A stretch of DNA of 64,000 nucleotides from AAA044-D11 sp965268275 (lineage in GTDB: Bacteria; Actinomycetota; Actinomycetes; Nanopelagicales; Nanopelagicaceae), in contig OZ254168.1 of NCBI GenBank assembly GCA_965268275.1, forward strand, positions 1,116,001 to 1,180,000, given 5' to 3'. Below are positions 1-7,899 of this stretch, piece after piece. The translations under genes and the position numbers were made by a program. Each line of letters begins with the position of its first letter. The stretch's first letter is position 1. The notes under the pieces were generated by a model that had not been told where the DNA came from, ran no database searches, and saw only the letters and a program-made list of their open reading frames with translations.

Positions 1-875
1 TTCATTACAAATGGCCCCATCCATGCAACAGGTTCTTTAATTGGTTGGCCACCAAGAATTAAAACATCCATCTCTGGTGATCTAGATTCCTGAGTTGGAT
101 CGGCTTGAATAACCAAAGTATCGCCATCGCCCATAACCGCAAGTTGCCCCATTTGAACTGGTTGCTTCGATTCGCCAACAGTGCCGTGGCCATTCAAGGT
201 GTAGACCAATGCATTGTAATTTTTGTTCCAAGGCAGTTCTAACTTTGCACCTGGTGCCAAAGTCGCATGCACAATTGAAATCGGAGTTTGGGTTGAACCT
301 GGTCCAACATGTCCAGCTACTTCTCCTGCAATTACGCGGATTAAAGTTCCACCATCACTTGATGCAAGTAACTTCACATCACTTGCGCGCAAATCTTGAT
401 ATGCCGGCTTCGACCATTTCTTCTCTGCTGGCAAGTTAACCCATAGTTGGAAGCCATGAAATAAACCACCACTCATTACTAAATGCTCTGGTGGAGTTTC
501 GATATGCAAAATTCCAGCGCCTGCAGTCATCCATTGAGTATCACCGTTCGTGATTGTTCCCCCGCCACCATGATTATCTTTATGATCAAAGATTCCATCG
601 ATAATGTATGTAACAGTTTCGAAACCACGATGTGGATGCCAAGGAGTTCCCTTTGGCTCACCTGGTGCGTATTCAACTTCGCCCATTTGATCAAGGTGAA
701 TAAATGGATCAAGTTGCGCTAAATCGACTCCAGCAAATGCACGACGAACCGGAAAACCTTCACCCTCATAGCCTTGAGGCGCTGTAGTAACGCTCTTGAC
801 GCTGCGAGTGCGTGAACTTGGATCAACAACAACTCTTGGCAGGATAGTTATGTCGGCGACTGTTACAGCTGGCAA
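1..875 (-). CDS. Pirin family protein (3' end cut by window edge)
   Basis: Pirins are bicupin metalloproteins; bacterial members are quercetin dioxygenase-like or regulate metabolic enzymes. I translated this frame by hand because its start is TTG: the codon at 873-875 lies 6 nt after an AAGGAG ribosome site and no ATG fits. The 291 readable codons cover nearly a whole pirin. The N-terminal cupin carries the signature HPHRGFETVTY; the expected metal ligands are His80, His82, His124 and Glu126. The C-terminal cupin is visible but its last residues lie outside the window. It stands apart from the next gene, with 70 bases between them. The exact substrate cannot be told. Confidence 0.9.
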   Translation of the reverse strand, partial: MPAVTVADITILPRVVVDPSSRTRSVKSVTTAPQGYEGEGFPVRRAFAGVDLAQLDPFIHLDQMGEVEYAPGEPKGTPWHPHRGFETVTYIIDGIFDHKDNHGGGGTITNGDTQWMTAGAGILHIETPPEHLVMSGGLFHGFQLWVNLPAEKKWSKPAYQDLRASDVKLLASSDGGTLIRVIAGEVAGHVGPGSTQTPISIVHATLAPGAKLELPWNKNYNALVYTLNGHGTVGESKQPVQMGQLAVMGDGDTLVIQADPTQESRSPEMDVLILGGQPIKEPVAWMGPFVM

Positions 876-947
876 TTTATAGCTCCTTATTTAACTAACT
901 TAACTTTTAAGGTTCTTCGGCCTATATTAGTTGAATATTCAACAATT

Positions 948-2108
948 TCAATTCGAAACATATTTGTCTGGGTTGGCGGCGAAACTATCTCGGCATCCAG
1001 GCATACAGAAGTAATAACTTTTGCCTTCATGCACATAACTTGCAGGTGCATCTGCGATTCTGACTTGCATCCCACAGATCAAATCCTGCGCAAATAACTG
1101 ATCTGGGCTGGACTTATCTCGAGTGCGATACATCCAATAAATCCAGAGAATTAACGCAAGTGCAAATAAATTAAGGATAGTTGTGTAGTTAAATCCAAAT
1201 TTCATTGAATGTGACATCGAGTGATCCATGGCTGGAATTAGATTTAAGGATTGAAAGACAATTTCAGTAATCAGACCACTAAGGCTCATGACCAACCAAA
1301 ATACCAGCGTTAACCTGATTGCTAATTTAGTTCCGTAATACTTTCGATAAATCATCACCAGTGGAAAGGCGATTAAATCGGCATAGATAAATGAGATGGT
1401 GCCACCAAATGAAAGCCCACCATGCCAGAGCGTAGATGCCAATGGAATGTTTCCAACCGAACAGACAAAACTTATGAAGGCAATTATTGGACCAATAATC
1501 ACATTTTGGATAGTAGTTATGATGCCATTACCAGAAAGAAAAATTGCACTCCAAAATGATGCTGGGATAAGTTTTGCTGCAAGACCGGCAACAATAAATC
1601 CGATTATCAATTCGTATCGCAGCATCTTGAAATCGCCAACTGTATAACCCGCGGCGTCGTGCCAAGAAGCTTTCTTTTCTGACTTAGGCGGCGCAGATTT
1701 TTCTACATTCGCTCGAGAACTCTCGATCATTGAAGCTGGAATCAACCTTGGTATCAATAGCTTTAGAAGAATTATCATCACTGCGCCACCAAAAAATTCA
1801 GCTACAGCAAATTGCCATCCCATCATGATCCAAAGAACAAGACCAAGTTCAATTACTAAATTTGTGCTCGCAAACATGAACACCATTGAAGTCGTGAAGT
1901 TTGCACCTTTTGAGAAAAGACTCTTGGCAAGTGCGCTGGCTGAGTAAGAGCAAGATGAGCTTATGATTCCGAAGCCCGATGCTTTTAATACGCTTTTAAA
2001 GCTGTCATCGCCCAATTGCTCTTTCATCTTATTGCGAGAGATGAATGCTTGAACTGCCCCTGACAATGTGAAACCAAGAATTAGAGCCCAGAAGGTATGA
2101 AAGAGCAT
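948..2108 (-). CDS. DUF318/ArsP-type permease with C-terminal YHS domain
   Basis: A multi-pass inner-membrane permease of the UPF0718/DUF318 family, whose ArsP branch exports organoarsenicals. About eight hydrophobic segments are visible, with the family features TLSGAVQAF near the N-terminus and SCSYSASALAKSLF after the second helix. A cytoplasmic linker around residues 130-150 separates the two halves. The last 45 residues form a YHS domain (DLICGMQV, then YYFCMPGCRDSF), a small metal-associated module. An in-frame, stop-free extension upstream of the ATG reads IDGLIEAWW, which resembles the usual N-terminus, but holds only ATT/ATA codons as starts. Substrate is unknown; a metal or metalloid is inferred from the YHS tail. 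Confidence 0.8.
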   Translation of the reverse strand: MLFHTFWALILGFTLSGAVQAFISRNKMKEQLGDDSFKSVLKASGFGIISSSCSYSASALAKSLFSKGANFTTSMVFMFASTNLVIELGLVLWIMMGWQFAVAEFFGGAVMIILLKLLIPRLIPASMIESSRANVEKSAPPKSEKKASWHDAAGYTVGDFKMLRYELIIGFIVAGLAAKLIPASFWSAIFLSGNGIITTIQNVIIGPIIAFISFVCSVGNIPLASTLWHGGLSFGGTISFIYADLIAFPLVMIYRKYYGTKLAIRLTLVFWLVMSLSGLITEIVFQSLNLIPAMDHSMSHSMKFGFNYTTILNLFALALILWIYWMYRTRDKSSPDQLFAQDLICGMQVRIADAPASYVHEGKSYYFCMPGCRDSFAANPDKYVSN

Positions 2109-2137
2109 CCACCAGGCTTCTATGAGTCCATCAATAA

Positions 2138-2470
2138 TTATTTTCGTTTCCTCAAACTTTCATGGCTAATATCTTTTGACTTCTCATGAATTTTGCGCAT
2201 CTGTAATTCCAGTGCAGTAACGGCTTTATCAAATGCTGCTAAATCGTTAAATCCTGCACCTTCGGCTCTCATGAAAGGCCCGCTACCGCTTGTTGTTAAG
2301 TGGACTTCGTGAGATGACTTTCCAAAGCGAGGATTTTGCTCATGCAAAATTTCTACCTTAACGCTGTCAACTTTTACGCTGAATCGATCAAGTGATTTGA
2401 GTTTATCGGTGACAATTGTTCTGAAATCTTCAGCCAAGTTTGCATTTCTGGCATGTATGACAATTTCCAT
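2138..2470 (-). CDS. hpf: Short ribosome hibernation promoting factor
   Basis: Sigma-54 modulation/S30AE family protein that binds the 30S decoding region and idles ribosomes in stationary phase. The N-terminus MEIVIHARN and the beta-alpha-beta-beta-beta-alpha pattern with a basic end (SLRKRK) match the RaiA/HPF fold. At 110 aa it is the short form; most actinobacteria have a long HPF of roughly 200 aa or more with a C-terminal dimerisation domain, usually encoded next to secA. Here the gene sits 9 kb from secA and directly before the permease gene. Because the long-form tail is absent, it would be expected to act like YfiA or short HPF, which is inference. Confidence 0.9.
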   Translation of the reverse strand: MEIVIHARNANLAEDFRTIVTDKLKSLDRFSVKVDSVKVEILHEQNPRFGKSSHEVHLTTSGSGPFMRAEGAGFNDLAAFDKAVTALELQMRKIHEKSKDISHESLRKRK

Positions 2471-2540
2471 AAAACTCCTACCTGAATCATTAAGACTGCT
2501 ATGAAGTTTTGATTGCGTCTTAAAGTTACACCAGAAGGTA

Positions 2541-2915
2541 TTAAAGCGGAAGTAAATAAATAATAAGCGTTATTGTTAGAGCCAATGAGAGCGCTTGAAT
2601 CAATATAGAGAGTGCAGTTTTGCGGTCAGCTTTGCGATCTTCAGATGTTGCAACTTTCGAAAGCTTCCCCAGCGGACCAAAATTAAAGGTGCCCATAAAG
2701 CCATATGCTAAACAGAATTTACGCCTGGATTGAATGAATCCAACTGAAAAAACTAGAGCTGGGAGAAGAACCCCGAGCCTTGCGCTCTTTGCACTTCCAG
2801 AAGCAATCAAACCAACCGTTGTCACGATAACTAAAACTAAACCTATTAGAGCAACTACCTGACGTTGGCGGACTTCACCCTTGCCAATGTTGCAACTACC
2901 AGCGATGTATTCCAT
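2541..2915 (-). CDS. Small three-helix membrane protein with YIAGSCNIG N-terminus
   Basis: I do not know its function. The 124-residue protein begins with EYIAGSCNIGKGEVRQRQ, a signature I recognise from a widespread family of small bacterial membrane proteins, followed by three predicted membrane helices (about residues 22-42, 46-62 and 103-123). A cytoplasmic basic/acidic loop (SEDRKADRK) precedes the last helix. The conserved Cys8 and the later Cys68 could bind a metal or form a disulfide, but nothing else supports that. It is transcribed alone or with the small gene upstream (30 bases apart). Confidence 0.7.
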   Translation of the reverse strand: MEYIAGSCNIGKGEVRQRQVVALIGLVLVIVTTVGLIASGSAKSARLGVLLPALVFSVGFIQSRRKFCLAYGFMGTFNFGPLGKLSKVATSEDRKADRKTALSILIQALSLALTITLIIYLLPL

Positions 2916-2944
2916 GTTTTTAGTATCGTTAATTTCAAAAAGAC

Positions 2945-3091
2945 TTAAACAGTTTCGCGGTCTTCATCCGCAAAAACTTCGTGATCATCATCGCCACTTT
3001 GCGCTACCCATTCGAATGCAGTCTTGATCGCAGTTGCGATCACAGCGATAAAAGTAATTGCGGCTAGCAGGCGGCGGATGGCTTTGAACAT
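2945..3091 (-). CDS. 48-residue single-pass membrane protein
   Basis: A short gene read by hand: ATG at 3089-3091, stop TAA at 2945-2947. The protein starts MFKAIRRLLAAITFIAVIATAIKTAFEW and ends in a very acidic tail (GDDDHEVFADEDRE). A basic N-terminus, one hydrophobic helix and an acidic tail suggest a small inner-membrane protein with the tail in the cytoplasm or outside. A weak AAGGTAG ribosome site lies about 10 nt upstream. No family recognised; coding is supported by the amphipathic layout and good fit between its neighbours. Confidence 0.6.
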   Translation of the reverse strand: MFKAIRRLLAAITFIAVIATAIKTAFEWVAQSGDDDHEVFADEDRETV

Positions 3092-3112
3092 GTGCTAAAT
3101 CTACCTTATGGG

Positions 3113-4687
3113 TTACATGCCTCGCGCTTCGAGAACTGCGGCGGCCGCGTTGTGTCCTGGGATCCCACTAACTCCGCCACCTCGGATTGCGCCTGCCCCA
3201 CATAAAAATAAGTTAGGTATATCTGTTTCAACTCCCCAACTTGGGGCCGAACCATCTTCCCGAAAGGGCATAGAGAGGTCTTTGTGAAAAATATTGCCTC
3301 TCGGTAAACCGATTTCGTCTTCAAGATCCAAAGGACTTTTTATCTCAATACAGAGTGAACCATCAGAATTCTTTGCTAGACAGCTCTCTATTGGATCGAC
3401 CAAATACTGATTTAACTGATTGAGCAAGCGTTTTAAAATAATAGCTTTGCTTCCAGAATTATCCTTTTCAAATAAGAAGGCGGGGGTATGTATTCCAAAG
3501 AGTGTCAAAGTTTGGAAACCCTTAGCCACTAAATCAGGGCCCAAAATTGAAGTATCTGAAAGCGTATGACAATACATTTCGGCTGGAATGATGTCAGGAA
3601 TTTCACCAGCAGCCGCTTGGGTATAGGCCAATTGAAAATCTGAATATCGCTCGTCGAAATGGAAGGTCCCAGCAAACGCTAACTTTGGATCAGTTCCAGA
3701 TTTAAGTTTTGGTAACTTCGTAAGCAACATATTTACTTTAACTTGGCTTCCATCAAGACTTTTAGGTGCTTTCTTGGACAGAACATTGGCTAACTTTTGT
3801 GGGGCAAAGTTTGCTAAAACATATTTGCTTTCATAGTTATGACCAGATGCTGTTGTCACAAAGTTATCTTCACCTGCAGTTATCGCTTCTACTTCACTTT
3901 CTAAAACAAAGGTGACGCCAAGATTCTTCGCCTTTTCTACCAATTCTGCGACAAGTGCTCCCATGCCACCGACCGGGACTTTCCAGTCGCCAGTTCCGTT
4001 TCCGATCAGATGGTAGAGAAAACAAATATTTGCGACTAAGTCCTTGGCATCAGAAAATGTTCCGATTAAGCCATCGGTAAGGACGATTCCACGGACTAAA
4101 TCGTCTTTGAATCTGCGCTCTAATACTTGCTCTAGAGGATTTTCAATAATCTCATTCCAGATTTCATGACCGACTTTTTCCTTAAGTTCAGATCGTGTTG
4201 GAAGCTTCTGCAGCATTGTCGGTGCAATTACATCTGCCAACTTCTGCACATCCGCGTAAAATTCTCTCCAGGCTTCAATCTCATCTTCGCTCCCTGTTAT
4301 TTCTAGGAAGTTAGCTGCTGTTTCCCCGACCAGACCACGATTGATCAGTAATCCTAAATCCCGGCCATCAATTTGCTCAGGAGTAAAGGAGGAGACTTCG
4401 CGCTCTATCGTTTTAAACTTTAATTCCAAGTCTTTAACGATTTGATCTGGCAGAAGCGAAACTAAATATGAGTAACGAGACAATCTAGCTTCATATTCTG
4501 GAAACACTTTCTGACTTACGGTTGCTCCGCCTAAAGAATCATTCTTCTCCAAAATCGCAACTGACAAGCCCGCCTTTGCTAAATAACAAGAGGCAATTAA
4601 TCCGTTGTGGCCGCCTCCAACAATTACTACATCAAAGCTTTTTGACTCACTTTTTGACACAGGAAACCATTCTCGAAACCGCGTCAC
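3113..4687 (-). CDS. NAD(P)/FAD-dependent oxidoreductase (phytoene desaturase/PYROXD2-like)
   Basis: Flavin oxidoreductase of the CrtI/amine-oxidase fold. The Rossmann dinucleotide motif VVIVGGGHNGL lies at about residues 20-30, followed by the adenine-ribose acidic residue in AILEKN. The C-terminal flavin motif reads NLFLCGAGAIRGGGVSGIPGHNAA, as in CrtI-like enzymes. At 524 aa the length fits PYROXD2-type proteins rather than a classical phytoene desaturase, and no carotenoid genes lie nearby. The start is a GTG overlapping the upstream aminotransferase by 41 bases; a second GTG at 4660 (overlap 14 bases) is an equally good start. The two genes are probably co-transcribed. Substrate unknown. 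Confidence 0.85.
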   Translation of the reverse strand: MTRFREWFPVSKSESKSFDVVIVGGGHNGLIASCYLAKAGLSVAILEKNDSLGGATVSQKVFPEYEARLSRYSYLVSLLPDQIVKDLELKFKTIEREVSSFTPEQIDGRDLGLLINRGLVGETAANFLEITGSEDEIEAWREFYADVQKLADVIAPTMLQKLPTRSELKEKVGHEIWNEIIENPLEQVLERRFKDDLVRGIVLTDGLIGTFSDAKDLVANICFLYHLIGNGTGDWKVPVGGMGALVAELVEKAKNLGVTFVLESEVEAITAGEDNFVTTASGHNYESKYVLANFAPQKLANVLSKKAPKSLDGSQVKVNMLLTKLPKLKSGTDPKLAFAGTFHFDERYSDFQLAYTQAAAGEIPDIIPAEMYCHTLSDTSILGPDLVAKGFQTLTLFGIHTPAFLFEKDNSGSKAIILKRLLNQLNQYLVDPIESCLAKNSDGSLCIEIKSPLDLEDEIGLPRGNIFHKDLSMPFREDGSAPSWGVETDIPNLFLCGAGAIRGGGVSGIPGHNAAAAVLEARGM

Positions 4688-5795
4688 TTATGATCTCTTC
4701 GCTCGTTGCAAAATTTAATCGAACAAAACTTGCAGATTCTGCTCCAAACGTAACTCCAGCATTTACCGCAAGTTTCCCTTTTTCTAAAAGAATATCCGAA
4801 GGGTTCTCACCTAAATTAAGCTCCTTAAGGTCTAGCCAAGCCAGATAAGAAAAATCAGGAATCCGATAGCCCACACTTGGTAATTCCTTTTTCAGTAAGG
4901 TCGCAAGATAACTTCGATTGCTATCCATGGTTGCTATCGCACTATCAAGCCAATCTGTGCATTCATAGGCAACGGCTGAAGCCACTGCGCCAAAGAGTGA
5001 AGCACGATAGTGAACCGCCATTGGCATGGATTTTGCACGCTCTAACTGCTTTGGATGTGCGGTGATGATGGTTGCACATTTTAATCCAGCTAAATTCCAA
5101 CTCTTACTTGCCGCCGTAACACAAATACCAACTTCTCGAGCTGTCTCGCTGACTGCAAGAAATGGAACAAAGCTTTTCGCATCGTAGGTAAGTGGCGCAT
5201 GAATCTCATCGCTAAATACTGTTACATCATATTTTTTCGCAAGTTCAGCTAACTCTGCTAATTCTTCTCTGGTGAAAACAGTTCCGACTGGATTATGAGG
5301 ACTGCACAGGAAATGCGCCTTAACTCCAGCGGCATAACCTTTCTCGATTGCCTTTAAGTCCATGGTGTAATGCAGGCCAGTTTTTGTAAGTGGCGCATCG
5401 TAAGATTTACATTTGAGTTCAGCTATCCAATTATTCATGTTGTGATATACCGGCGAATTAATCATTATCAAATCCCCGGGATTGACGACCATTCTGGCCA
5501 TCTCAACCATTCCAACGCCGACATCAGTAGCTACAAATACTTGTTCTGGATCAATCTCCCAACCCCACCTGGCCTTCGAAAACTTTGCAAGATTTGTCCC
5601 AAGTTCTGGAATTGGCCCAAGGTAGCCAGTGTCTGAACCTTTGATCATTTCTTCTAAGACATCGCGGATTGGCTTTGCAATTTCAAAATCCATTTCCGCA
5701 ACAGGCAGTGGAAGCACATCGCCTGGAAACATTCGCCACTTAGCACTTCTGCGTTTCTGTAATTGAGAGAGAGGTAGCGCTGAAAGTTTTGCCAT
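4647..5795 (-). CDS. PatB/MalY-type PLP aminotransferase (cystathionine beta-lyase-like)
   Basis: Fold-type I pyridoxal-phosphate enzyme of the MalY/PatB group, which cleaves C-S bonds of cystathionine or cysteine conjugates, or transaminates. Visible landmarks are PLPVAEMDF near residue 30 (typical of MalY/PatB), the substrate/PLP region LCSPHNPVG, the FSDEIHAPL motif with the Asp that contacts the pyridine nitrogen, and the PLP lysine in TAASKSWNLAGLK. Length 382 aa is normal. It overlaps the downstream oxidoreductase gene and follows the TerC gene by 9 bases, so the three genes may form an operon. The exact reaction cannot be fixed from sequence. Confidence 0.9.
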   Translation of the reverse strand: MAKLSALPLSQLQKRRSAKWRMFPGDVLPLPVAEMDFEIAKPIRDVLEEMIKGSDTGYLGPIPELGTNLAKFSKARWGWEIDPEQVFVATDVGVGMVEMARMVVNPGDLIMINSPVYHNMNNWIAELKCKSYDAPLTKTGLHYTMDLKAIEKGYAAGVKAHFLCSPHNPVGTVFTREELAELAELAKKYDVTVFSDEIHAPLTYDAKSFVPFLAVSETAREVGICVTAASKSWNLAGLKCATIITAHPKQLERAKSMPMAVHYRASLFGAVASAVAYECTDWLDSAIATMDSNRSYLATLLKKELPSVGYRIPDFSYLAWLDLKELNLGENPSDILLEKGKLAVNAGVTFGAESASFVRLNFATSEEIISDAVSRMVSCVKK

Positions 5796-5804
5796 CGAAT
5801 TACT

Positions 5805-6701
5805 CTATTTGCTCTTGCGATCTCGAGTCTTGTATAAACTTAAAATTGATGTAAGAGCCAAAGTTCCAATGATCATGCCCAAGCTAAAAATTAGTGAGAT
5901 GTGTGGAAGTTCCAAGGGCCCTACGCTGTGCCAACCCTGTGAATGCATCGCCTCGAGGAATAACTTCACACCGATGAAAGCAAGAATCACTGACAAGCCC
6001 TGAGTTAGATAGACCAACTTGTTCATAAGGCCACCGATGAGGAAATAAAGCTGGCGCAGGCCCATAAGTGCAAAGATGTTTGCGGTAACGATTATGTACG
6101 GTTCCTTTGTTAGACCAAAGATTGCTGGAATCGAATCAAAAGCAAAGAGAACATCTGTCATGGCAATTGCTACAAGCGCTAACGTAAATGTTGAGGCACC
6201 TTTGCTCCGCATGTAAGTTATTACTTTTCCTTCTTTCCACTCCTCGTGCTCTGATTCCTTAACTAGGGAATAGGCGGTATAGATCAAGAAGGCTCCGAAG
6301 AAGAAGAAGACCCATGCGAATTTACTAACTATCACCGAGCCAAGTGCAATAAATCCACCACGCATCACTAGTGCCATTGCAATTCCGATAAGAAGAATTA
6401 GCTGTTCCTTCTCCTTTGCAACTTTTAACCTTGCCAAGATAAGTACAAAGACAAATAAGTTATCGAATGAGAGTGAGTATTCAGTCAACCAACCAGCAAA
6501 AAATTCATTCTGTGATTGAGTATCGGCCCACTGACCCAGTGAAATTCCGAAGACAACTGCCGCTGCAACATAGAAGAGCGTCCAACTAACAGCAGTGCTA
6601 AGAGAAGTTTCAACGTTGCGTTGCCGGTATGCCATTGCAAAGTCAAAAGCTAAGACTAAAAGTAATACGGCTAGGGTGACTTGCCAGACCTGTGTGCTCA
6701 T
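5805..6701 (-). CDS. TerC family integral membrane protein
   Basis: TerC/Alx family protein; characterised relatives export manganese, often to metallate secreted proteins or protect from Mn overload. Eight to nine hydrophobic segments are visible. Family motifs include the acidic TEYSLSFDNLFVFVLI in the membrane near residue 93 and MTDVLFAFDSIPAIFG near residue 185; both carry the paired Asp/Asn residues thought to bind Mn. Length 298 aa is usual. It is followed after 9 bases by the aminotransferase gene, and is 21 bases from msrA upstream. Confidence 0.9.
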   Translation of the reverse strand: MSTQVWQVTLAVLLLVLAFDFAMAYRQRNVETSLSTAVSWTLFYVAAAVVFGISLGQWADTQSQNEFFAGWLTEYSLSFDNLFVFVLILARLKVAKEKEQLILLIGIAMALVMRGGFIALGSVIVSKFAWVFFFFGAFLIYTAYSLVKESEHEEWKEGKVITYMRSKGASTFTLALVAIAMTDVLFAFDSIPAIFGLTKEPYIIVTANIFALMGLRQLYFLIGGLMNKLVYLTQGLSVILAFIGVKLFLEAMHSQGWHSVGPLELPHISLIFSLGMIIGTLALTSILSLYKTRDRKSK

Positions 6702-6722
6702 GGCACGTAAACTACATTACTT

Positions 6723-7253
6723 TTACGAAAATAAGACCCCAGTGCTTGAATGACAGTCATATCCATTTGGATTCTTTGCTAAATACTTCTGATGATATTC
6801 CTCGGCGAGCCAATAGGTGTGTGGGTCAGCACTTTCAATTTGGGTAACAATTTCCCCAATTCCCTCAGCTGTTAATAATCCCTGATATGTAACTTTTGTT
6901 GCGAGCGCTTCTTCAAGCTGCCCCTTGGTTGTTGTGAAAATTGCACTTCGATACTGCGTCCCAATATCTCCACCCTGCCTGTTAAGTGAAGTTGGATCGT
7001 GCATCACCCAGAACTCTTCTAGCAATCTTCGATAAGTAATTAAATTTGGATCGTAAGTGACACAGACTATTTCTGCATGATTTGTGGTTCCAGTGCAAAC
7101 TTGTTCATAACTTGGATTAGGTCGATTTCCACCCATATAGCCAACACTTGTTTCCAAAACTCCAGTGAGTTGCCAAAATCTTCGTTCCGCGCCCCAGAAG
7201 CATCCTGTTGCAAAATATGCCACTTCGCTCTTTTCCATTTGGCTCTTTTCCAT
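6723..7253 (-). CDS. msrA: Peptide methionine-S-sulfoxide reductase MsrA
   Basis: Reduces the S-epimer of methionine sulfoxide in proteins using a cysteine sulfenic acid mechanism. The catalytic motif GCFWG is at residues 17-21 (Cys18 nucleophile). Further family features are TGVLETSVGYMGG, the YHQKYL segment and the overall length of 176 aa. Two tandem starts occur because a 15-bp duplication repeats MEKSx; the first ATG has the better ribosome site (GGGAG). No SigR-type promoter is seen in the 130 bases upstream, though msrA belongs to the SigR regulon in some relatives. Confidence 0.95.
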   Translation of the reverse strand: MEKSQMEKSEVAYFATGCFWGAERRFWQLTGVLETSVGYMGGNRPNPSYEQVCTGTTNHAEIVCVTYDPNLITYRRLLEEFWVMHDPTSLNRQGGDIGTQYRSAIFTTTKGQLEEALATKVTYQGLLTAEGIGEIVTQIESADPHTYWLAEEYHQKYLAKNPNGYDCHSSTGVLFS

Positions 7254-7260
7254 TTGGCTC
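7227..7260. repeat. 15-bp tandem duplication at msrA start
   Basis: The unit gctcttttccatttg occurs twice in direct succession with a few bases of a third copy. On the coding strand it doubles the start codon and gives two possible translation starts. Confidence 0.9.
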
Positions 7261-7385
7261 CCGCTCTCTCAATTTCCCAGGCGCAATCATTTCAGATTTT
7301 TGCTAGTTTTAAGTAGGTAGAGTGCAAGCACTAAAATCACTACTATTACTACAATTACTTAACACACTGAATATCTACCTTATTT

Positions 7386-7457
7386 GCCCCCGTAGCTCAG
7401 TGGATAGAGCACCGCCCTCCGGAGGCGGGAGCGCAGGTTCGATTCCCGCCGGGGGCA
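7386..7457 (+). tRNA. tRNA-Arg (anticodon CCG)
   Basis: Folds as a cloverleaf: acceptor GCCCCCG paired with CGGGGGC, a D arm with GCTCAGTGGATAGAGC, anticodon stem CCGCC/GGCGG enclosing loop CTCCGGA (anticodon CCG, reads CGG), and T arm with TTCGATT. One A-C mismatch is present in the T stem. The CCA end is not encoded (CAA follows the discriminator A). Confidence 0.97.
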
Positions 7458-7526
7458 CAAATCACATAATCAATTAGCAAATGTCCTTGTTATGTCATGC
7501 AATCCACGGGAGAATTAACCTATGTG

Positions 7527-7545
7527 AAAGGCAGTAATTGCCTTT
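7527..7545. other. Small hairpin in whiB1 leader
   Basis: A 7-bp perfect stem (aaaggca/tgccttt) with a five-base loop between tRNA-Arg and whiB1. It is followed by four T residues (7543-7546), so it may end the tRNA transcript, or it may be part of the whiB1 5' leader. Confidence 0.4.
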
Positions 7546-7553
7546 TGCTTCCT

Positions 7554-7573
7554 CCGATTTAACCCCGATTTAA
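7554..7573. promoter_or_regulatory. Direct repeat ccgatttaa x2 upstream of whiB1
   Basis: Two identical 9-mers spaced 11 bp start to start (about one helix turn), 32 bases before the whiB1 ATG. This spacing suits a regulator binding as a direct-repeat dimer. No known consensus was matched. Confidence 0.35.
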
Positions 7574-7604
7574 GTTTTTAATATCTATAAGGAGCCACTG
7601 AATC

Positions 7605-7874
7605 ATGGATTGGCGTCATCAATCTGCTTGTCGCGATGAAGATCCGGAGCTTTTCTTTCCGGTAGGAAACACTGGCCCTGCATTGGCTCAAATCGAAGAA
7701 GCTAAAAAAGTTTGTAATCGCTGCATAGTTAAAGAACCTTGTCTTGCTTGGGCTCTTGAAAGTGGTCAAGATGCTGGAGTTTGGGGCGGTCTTTCTGAAG
7801 ATGAGCGCCGTGCACTTAAGCGCCGTGCAGCTAGAAATCGTGCTCGCCTATTAGAAAATCAAAATAGCTTCTAA
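7605..7874 (+). CDS. whiB1: WhiB1-type iron-sulfur transcription regulator
   Basis: Small Wbl protein carrying a 4Fe-4S cluster; in mycobacteria WhiB1 binds the sigma factor SigA, is essential and reacts with nitric oxide. The four cluster cysteines are at 9, 37, 40 and 46, followed by the turn motif GVWGG at 58-62 and a basic C-terminal DNA-binding tail (RRALKRRAARNRAR). The N-terminal half is nearly identical to my recollection of M. tuberculosis WhiB1 (MDWRH, CRDEDPELFFPVGN). Its neighbour pdtaS is also adjacent in mycobacteria. A good AAGGAG site precedes the ATG. Confidence 0.97.
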   Translation: MDWRHQSACRDEDPELFFPVGNTGPALAQIEEAKKVCNRCIVKEPCLAWALESGQDAGVWGGLSEDERRALKRRAARNRARLLENQNSF

Positions 7875-7899
7875 CCTAAATTATTTTAACTCGATTAGT

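Noticed and set aside
483..722. ORFs antisense to pirin
   Set aside because: They are shadows of the pirin frame.
3113..4687. Phytoene desaturase of a carotenoid cluster
   Set aside because: No crtB, crtE or similar gene nearby, and the protein resembles PYROXD2-type more than CrtI.
7254..7385. SigR promoter for msrA
   Set aside because: The closest match GGGAAA lacks the consensus and the matching GTT spacing.
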